Below are positions 58,904 to 64,000 of a stretch of DNA of 64,000 nt, piece by piece. The DNA comes from Castanea sativa (Eukaryota > Streptophyta > Magnoliopsida > Fagales > Fagaceae): the NCBI RefSeq assembly GCF_040712315.1, contig NC_134023.1, positions 14,827,442 to 14,891,441 on the forward strand, read 5' to 3'. The notes under the pieces are model-generated. The model saw only the letters and a list, made by a program, of their open reading frames with translations. It ran no database searches and was not told where the DNA came from. Within the stretch, counting starts at the first letter, position 1. The number at the start of each line of letters is the position of its first letter. The translations under genes were made by a program, and so were the position numbers.

Positions 58904-59459
58904 AACTCTCCATTAATGCTTCAATGGGGGAACAAGAACATACCAAGATATATACTCATAGAGAAAAACTCTCAGTAAACCCTTCTATTTAGCTTTCTCT
59001 AAATTCCAGCAAATTTCTAAGTCACTAAGCTCTCAGCTTCAAGCATAGAAACTGAGTTCTTCAGCTCTTAGCTCAAAAACACCCCTCATACCTCTACTTA
59101 AATCACATAGCTCCCCCAGCAGAAAGTCCCAGCAGCCTTACCATACACTCTCACTCATTACTCATACTACTCACAAATGACTCTCTTTACTCATTATATA
59201 TACATCCATGAGCATGCTTTGGCACCATAATGATCTTGTTGCACTAGTTGGGATCTCTCTCTTTCCCTTCATCTCACACTAAGCTTTCCTCATTATTTGT
59301 TAATATGGAACCTATGGTTTTTACTTATTTGTTTACTATTGATGGTTATGATGTAACTGTTACCATATAATTTTTCCCTTATATTGTTGTATTAGAAGAC
59401 ACTTCTCTAGAGCTAACGGATGATGAGTCCGAAAATATAGATGTTTTCCCCTAATCTAT

Positions 59460-59720
59460 GAAGCATTTTACAACTGGAATTTTATTTCGTTTTAGTTTAC
59501 TGCTGGGTTACTCTTTTCTGCAAAGTACTTTACAGCTGGGTTACTCTTTTTTGCAGAAGTACTTCACAGTTGGGTTACTCTTTTCAGCAGAAGTATTTTA
59601 CGGCTGGGTTATTTTTTGCAGAAACATTTTACGGCTGGGTTATTCTTTTCTGTAGAAACATTTTACGGCTAGGTTATTCTTTTCTGTAGAAACATTTTAC
59701 TGCTGGGCTATTTCTTACAG
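59460..59720. repeat. Minisatellite 3 in the long LTR
   Basis: Seven units of about 36 bp: ACGGCTGGGTTATTCTTTTC plus TGCAGAAACATTTT. Confidence 0.92.
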
Positions 59721-60364
59721 TATGCCTTTTAACCACACTAATGTGTCTGCTGTAGGGATTTTTTTATGGGTCATTCTTGTAAGTCCCAATCTAGGCCCAA
59801 GGCATAAAAATACAGTGAATTATTTGGATCTTCGCCGATAGCCTTTGGCCCATACATCGAGCCCATCGTCAAGTTTTGGTTTAGGCCCCCGATCAACATA
59901 AATCTCATTTGTTGGAAAGGAAACTTTTTCGCCCTCGACAGTGAATAAGTTGGAGTATACGAATATCAAAAAGACCCTCCAAGCCTTATCTACTCAATGT
60001 ACTTGAATCCTCCAAACTCAAGCTACCAACAGATTTCTTGGAGTCTAGTCTTCACTAGTTATCCGGATTCTGCAATACCGCCTGATTGCATCTGTCAAGC
60101 CTTACCGGCTTCTTTTGGCAAATCCCAAATGCTTACCAAGCTCTAAAACACTTTCTATACTCTAAATATGTGTGAGTTGTGTTTGGATACAAATCTCCTC
60201 TTAAGGTATAACAATGGGAGAGGGAAGAAGAAGAGATTACAATGATTTCTCACTAAAGGATGAGACGCTCTCTCTCTAAAATGGTGGATGTGTTGTAGAA
60301 ACCTCTCTAGACTTTTTCTTTGAATAGCCTCCTTACAATTTTGTAGGTAATGAGAGTATATATA

Positions 60365-61147
60365 GTATGAGTGAAGGGTATAAAAGTCATACTTAAAATC
60401 CTCCAAGCAAAGAGTTTCGTAGGTCACTCACAACTTAGCTAGAGTCATGAAGTGACTCACAAAATACAACCCGACACTTGACTTTTCAACTTCTGGCATG
60501 TGCTTCTCATGTGACCTTCGCGGGTTGCACCACTCGCGAGCCAAGTCGCAAGATCAACTTCTTAAGCAATTTTCACTAGCTTAATATTAAATCCATTACA
60601 AATAAATCCCACAAAATACAAAGAAATAAATTAATGCAATTACAACATTTTTTGTCATAGAATAAGCCAACATAAATGTTATGTGAAAAACCATGACTTA
60701 ACACACACGAACTTTTAACCTCCTTATGTATCATATTATGCAATAACGTAGTATATATAGTATGAGTGAATGGTATAAGAGTCACACTTAAAATCCTCCA
60801 AGCAAAGAGTTTCATAGGTCACTCGCGACTTGTCCGGAGTCACAAAATGACTCGCCAAATACAACCTGGCATGTGACTCTTCAACTTTTGGTATGTGCTC
60901 CTTATGCGACCTTCGTGGGTTGCACCATTCGCGAGCCAAGTCGCGAGATCAACTTCTTGAGCAATTTTCACCAACTTAATATTAATTCCATTACAAATAA
61001 ATCCCACAAAATACAAGGAAATAAATTAATGCAATTACAATACTTTTTGTCATAGAATAAGCCAACATAAATGTTATGTGAAAAACCATAACTTAACACA
61101 CATGAACTTTTAACCTCCTTATGCATCATATCATGCAATAATGTAGT
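60365..61147. repeat. Tandem duplication across an LTR/Gypsy junction
   Basis: About 60,365-60,756 and 60,757-61,147 are near copies (TATGAGTGAAGGGTATAAAAG / TATGAGTGAATGGTATAAGAG to GCAATAAYGTAGTA). Each contains the last 340 bp of LTR family A plus about 50 bp of Gypsy RT. Confidence 0.8.
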
Positions 61148-61445
61148 ATTTTTGATAAGTTGCTCTGACATTCTTATGCACAAAAGGGATAGTGGTAAAT
61201 TCCCCATTTGGTCACAAAAGTAGTCTGGGTTATATCTTCAGGAGTCATCTTGATCTAGTATTGTACCCTGAAAATCTAACCATGAAAGATATCAAGGCAT
61301 TTCCAACTGTATTGTCAACTAAAACGTTGATGTCAGGCAAGAGGAAATCATTCTCAAGGTAGGCTCTATTCAAATATAAAGGATCTTCTAATCTAAGACC
61401 ATGAGAAGGATTCAAACTTTGGCATGGACCCCCATTCAGCAACAA
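61098..61445 (-). pseudogene. Gypsy reverse transcriptase fragment
   Basis: LNRAYLENDFLLPDINVLVD, NALISFMVRFSGYN, KMTPEDITQTTFVTKWG and TTLLHDMMHKEV in shifting frames, matching the DFRDLNKACPKDDFPLP...GHDGYNQ-type core and the HDMMHKE strand before YVDD. Confidence 0.82.
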
Positions 61446-61647
61446 AGTGAATAATGGTAATCACTTCAACCGCATTTAGCTATCTCGACTCACACATCGC
61501 AGCATAGTATGACCATGATAGCCATTTAATTATTTATACCCCTTAATTTTGTACTCAAAATAATTAAAATATAGTTCAGAACTTTAAAATATGATAAAGC
61601 CCATCGGATCTTAGTAAAAAAAAAAGAACAAATTTTGGTTACGAACT

Positions 61648-61990
61648 TAGTTATAGCGTAAGGCTACAACTCAACTTAAAAATTAACATGACTACATATT
61701 TTGAAAATTTAACCGTTAAATTGCATGTTCTCTAAGTTCTTAACTCACATATAAAATTTCATGCCATTCATATTTTATTTACTATTCGATCTATAAACTT
61801 AGTTTTTATGCATAATTTTAGACTACAAAATTTTGAAATTTAAATATTTAATTGATGACATAGCTATTGATCTTTAATCTTCTGAAAAGTTTGCAAACAT
61901 GCAGTATATAAGAAGAAATGCAATTCAAAGTTGGAATTCTCAAAATTCGTATCCAATAAAAAAGATATTGAGTGGAAACGAAGTTTTTTG
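61648..61990 (+). mobile_element. GTTGTAGCCT family, copy 3
   Basis: Begins near GCGTAAGGCTACAACTC and ends near AAAAAAGATATTGAGTGG. Same orientation as copy 1. Confidence 0.65.
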
Positions 61991-62885
61991 CCTAACTTTA
62001 TCTAAATTAGAATACGTTCAAAAAAATTCCACATAACATGATGACCAAGAATTTGTTATCCTACACATTGCTTAATTGATTTTAGTGTGCCAAGAGTTTT
62101 GTATATCAACTGGTTAGTACTTCCTAACATTTTCAAATGAGATATATATCTAGAGTTCAGATCTTTATTCCCAATAAATTATTTAATATATGTGTGTGTG
62201 GTGTGTGTGTGTGTGTGTGTGTGTGTGTTCTTTTAGTATATGTTTTAACTTCTCCGGAGGAAAAGTTAAATAGTATGTTATCTAAAACTCCACAAGACGT
62301 GAATTGATGTCATTTAGCAAATGTTTAATAAATTATTCCACGTCTAAAATAACACATCTATAGTTGCACACTTACTACCAAATTTCAATTTAAACTCCAA
62401 ATGTACTAAATCTAGTTTTTCCTGTTGTCTTAGTGTGTGTTTGGCTCCAATTTAAAAAAATCAGCTTATTTTACTATTCAACTTATTTTTGCTACTAATC
62501 ATGGACCTCACTACACTTTTTGGTACTATTCATGAGTCCTATTGTACTGTTTCAACTAACTTTTGTCTTTATCTACGGTATTTTTAGCAAAAAAATTTTA
62601 GTTTTAGCAAAATAACTAAATCACAAATAGACCCTTAGTCTTTTTTCTATTTTTCGACGTCCATAGCGAATAAAATAGCAAATTGGAAAAAGAAAGAACT
62701 CAAAGAAATTGCTGCATATTGAAAACAGAGGCTACAAATCAGTGGACTTGCTTGAGAATTAATGAAAAGTTGGAAGTTATACTGATTAGTGATCCAACAC
62801 AGGTAAACATGGGATTGAATGAAATTACTATTTGTATAGCATTTAGCCTTTCTATTTGTGGGGGGTGAAGTTTGGATGAAGAAAT
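61991..62885. other. Spacer
   Basis: Contains a (TG)n tract (62,191-62,228) and the MITE 62,433-62,638. The open frame at 62,683-62,868 has no recognised domain. Confidence 0.5.
62433..62638 (-). mobile_element. TIR MITE, second copy of the 2,720 family
   Basis: Inverted relative to 2,720-2,925. Shares the GACCTCACTACACTTTTT and GTACTGTTTCAACTAACTTTT blocks. Confidence 0.6.
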
Positions 62886-63559
62886 TGTAACATTAAGACC
62901 TCCAATATGGGAGCCCGAGGAGCCTAAGGAGCAAATGCTCCTTGGAGGATTGTAGATAAGCCACTTGGGCTAGGAAGTTGTGACCGAGGAAAGAAGTGGA
63001 GATGTGCAACCAAAGAAGAGGGAAAGTTTCCAAATAAAGTGTCCATCACATCTGGATTCAATGCATTGCACCAACTTAACTGGCTGCATTAATGGCAGAA
63101 TGGCCCCTGAATAGTGCATTCACAGCTAGTAGAACATTCCACCACTTCCAACGAGGCCTTGATGGGACAAGCATCCAAATGAGAAATAGGGATTGTCCAA
63201 GTGGAGGGTTAAGATGCATTCCGGGTAGATATAAGGTAAATAGCTAGAAAAGGGGATGAGAAATCAAGAGAGAAAAAAGACCAAGTGTAATCAAGATTTT
63301 TGTAATCACAAAAGAACTTTAATCAGACAATTAAAGCTATCCTCAGACCATTCCGAGGAAGTGGTTATACCATCTTTTCCTAGTCTTTTTCTTTTTTCTT
63401 TCATTAGGGAGCCGTTCTTTGATTACACATCATTTTCTTAATTATCTGACACATTCAGCTAAGTTAGAAAAAGTTGACCTTGATAACCTACCTCTATAAA
63501 TTAATTGTATCGGGCCTTGATTCAGCACCATACTTTGGGTCATTAGTTTTTGGCTCACA
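62886..63559 (+). mobile_element. 5' LTR of a Gypsy element running off the right edge
   Basis: From TGTAACATTAAGACC to TTTTTGGCTCACA, immediately followed by TAATTGGTGCTGTCTGTGG, a primer-binding-site type sequence seen in Tat-like Gypsy elements. The 3' LTR is outside the window. Confidence 0.65.
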
Positions 63560-63628
63560 TAATTGGTGCTGTCTGTGGAAAGGTCACCTTGAATCCATAC
63601 TTGCAACTTCGTGTGTGGAGAAAAAATG

Positions 63629-64000
63629 GCAACTTCTAGGAGAGATAAGATTATCATCCATGGTGATAGAAGGGATGATAGAGAAAAATCCATGGGGTTT
63701 CAGCGTGGAGATCATTTTGTGAACTTGGAGTGAAAAAGGGACCGTGAGATGGTTCAATCCCCCAGCGTAAGGGCCAATTCTGTTCATTCAAACCATATCT
63801 GTAGGAGTCATTCGAGGCCTGGAAGTCACATCTCGCATGAACAAGAGATGCGTAATCTCAAGTTGGAGGTTGGTCATCTATGCAAGCAACTTCAACATAG
63901 AATGCATGTAAGGGAAAACAGAACCCCTTTACCAAGTCAAAGCTCTAGTTCGGAGGGAGAACAAAGTTATTAACAAAGATCAAGGAGCCAGCCAAGTGAA
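63629..64000 (+). pseudogene. Gypsy gag N-terminus (partial)
   Basis: MATSRRDKIIIHGDRRDDR, a stop near 63,730, then VQSPSVRANSVHSNHICRSH, EQEMRNLKLEVGHLCKQLQH and RTPLPSQSSSSEGEQSY before a TAA. The EMRxLxLEVxHL and SSSSEGE pattern is usual at the start of Tat-type gag. Truncated by the window edge and by stops. Confidence 0.65.

Larger units (their letters stand above)
56223..59940. mobile_element. Very long solo LTR (3,718 bp) with perfect target duplication
   Basis: Ends TGTTGAGG and CCTCGACA (7 of 8 inverted match), flanked by GTGAA at 56218-56222 and 59941-59945. Contains three minisatellites, a TATA box (CTATAAATGG at 58,894) and no open frame. No duplicated ends inside, so it is one LTR, not a whole element. 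Confidence 0.82.
55937..60703 (+). mobile_element. LTR family A, copy 3, inserted in Gypsy RT and split by a larger LTR
   Basis: Starts TGAAAGCACTAATACTTG at 55,937 and ends GACTTAACA at 60,703. Without the 3.7-kb insertion it is about 1.05 kb, like the 50,588 copy. Flanked on both sides by Gypsy RT sequence. Confidence 0.8.
54560..61445 (-). mobile_element. Decayed Gypsy (Ty3) element, nested insertions
   Basis: RT (61,445-61,098), further RT/RNase H (55,930-55,235) and a second RNase H-like domain (55,000-54,580) are in order on the minus strand. They are separated by an LTR family A insertion (55,937-60,703) and a MITE (55,010-55,228). The double RNase H style suggests the Tat/Athila-related branch (inference). 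Confidence 0.75.

Noticed and set aside
61245..61445. 66-codon frame as a host gene
   Set aside because: It matches the Gypsy RT core and breaks by frameshift at both ends.

Overview
The window is AT-rich nuclear DNA from a flowering plant. Evidence for this: canonical GT-AG introns; an ankyrin/PGG membrane-protein gene of a plant-specific family; Copia, Gypsy, LINE, SINE, hAT, CACTA-like and MULE-like remains; and a nuclear copy of plastid ycf2. The gag-like/ankyrin/PGG architecture and repeat style suggest a woody eudicot, possibly Fagales such as oak. That last step is inference from memory, not a database match.

Layout. (1) 1-13,660, minus strand: a tandem array of two gag-derived exon types, A (322-334 nt, carrying the start codon) and B (exactly 264 nt). 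In transcription order they run A1-B1, A2-B2, A3-B3, A4, then off the left edge. All intact boundaries are phase 1. No ankyrin exon lies between modules. A1, A3 and all three B exons are open; A2 has a nonsense codon and A4 has frameshifts. Promoter/leader DNA was duplicated with the exons and later hit by transposons. (2) 13,660-33,000: transposon-rich DNA with a tRNA-derived SINE, MULE-like elements, a CACTA-like end, a 2.3-kb direct duplication flanking a Copia-RT/ycf2 chimera, and a solo LTR with perfect target duplication. (3) 33,236-53,792, plus strand: a six-exon gene whose exons join into one 787-codon frame: gag-like A, gag-like B, ankyrin repeats, and a four-helix PGG domain. Its introns hold a LINE, a Copia element, several solo LTRs, a SINE with a 17-bp target duplication and a 730-bp hAT-type MITE. 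(4) 54,100-64,000: a decayed minus-strand Gypsy element split by a 1-kb-class LTR, itself split by a 3,718-bp solo LTR full of minisatellites. The start of another Gypsy element (5' LTR, primer site, gag) runs off the right edge.

The minus array and the plus gene are divergent members of one family, about 20 kb apart. The central biological signal is a retrotransposon gag domain that has become host exons, been duplicated into A and B forms, and been joined to a plant immune/stress-type ankyrin-PGG protein. The array upstream of any ankyrin part could be dead duplicates or a set of alternative 5' cassettes; the window alone cannot decide.
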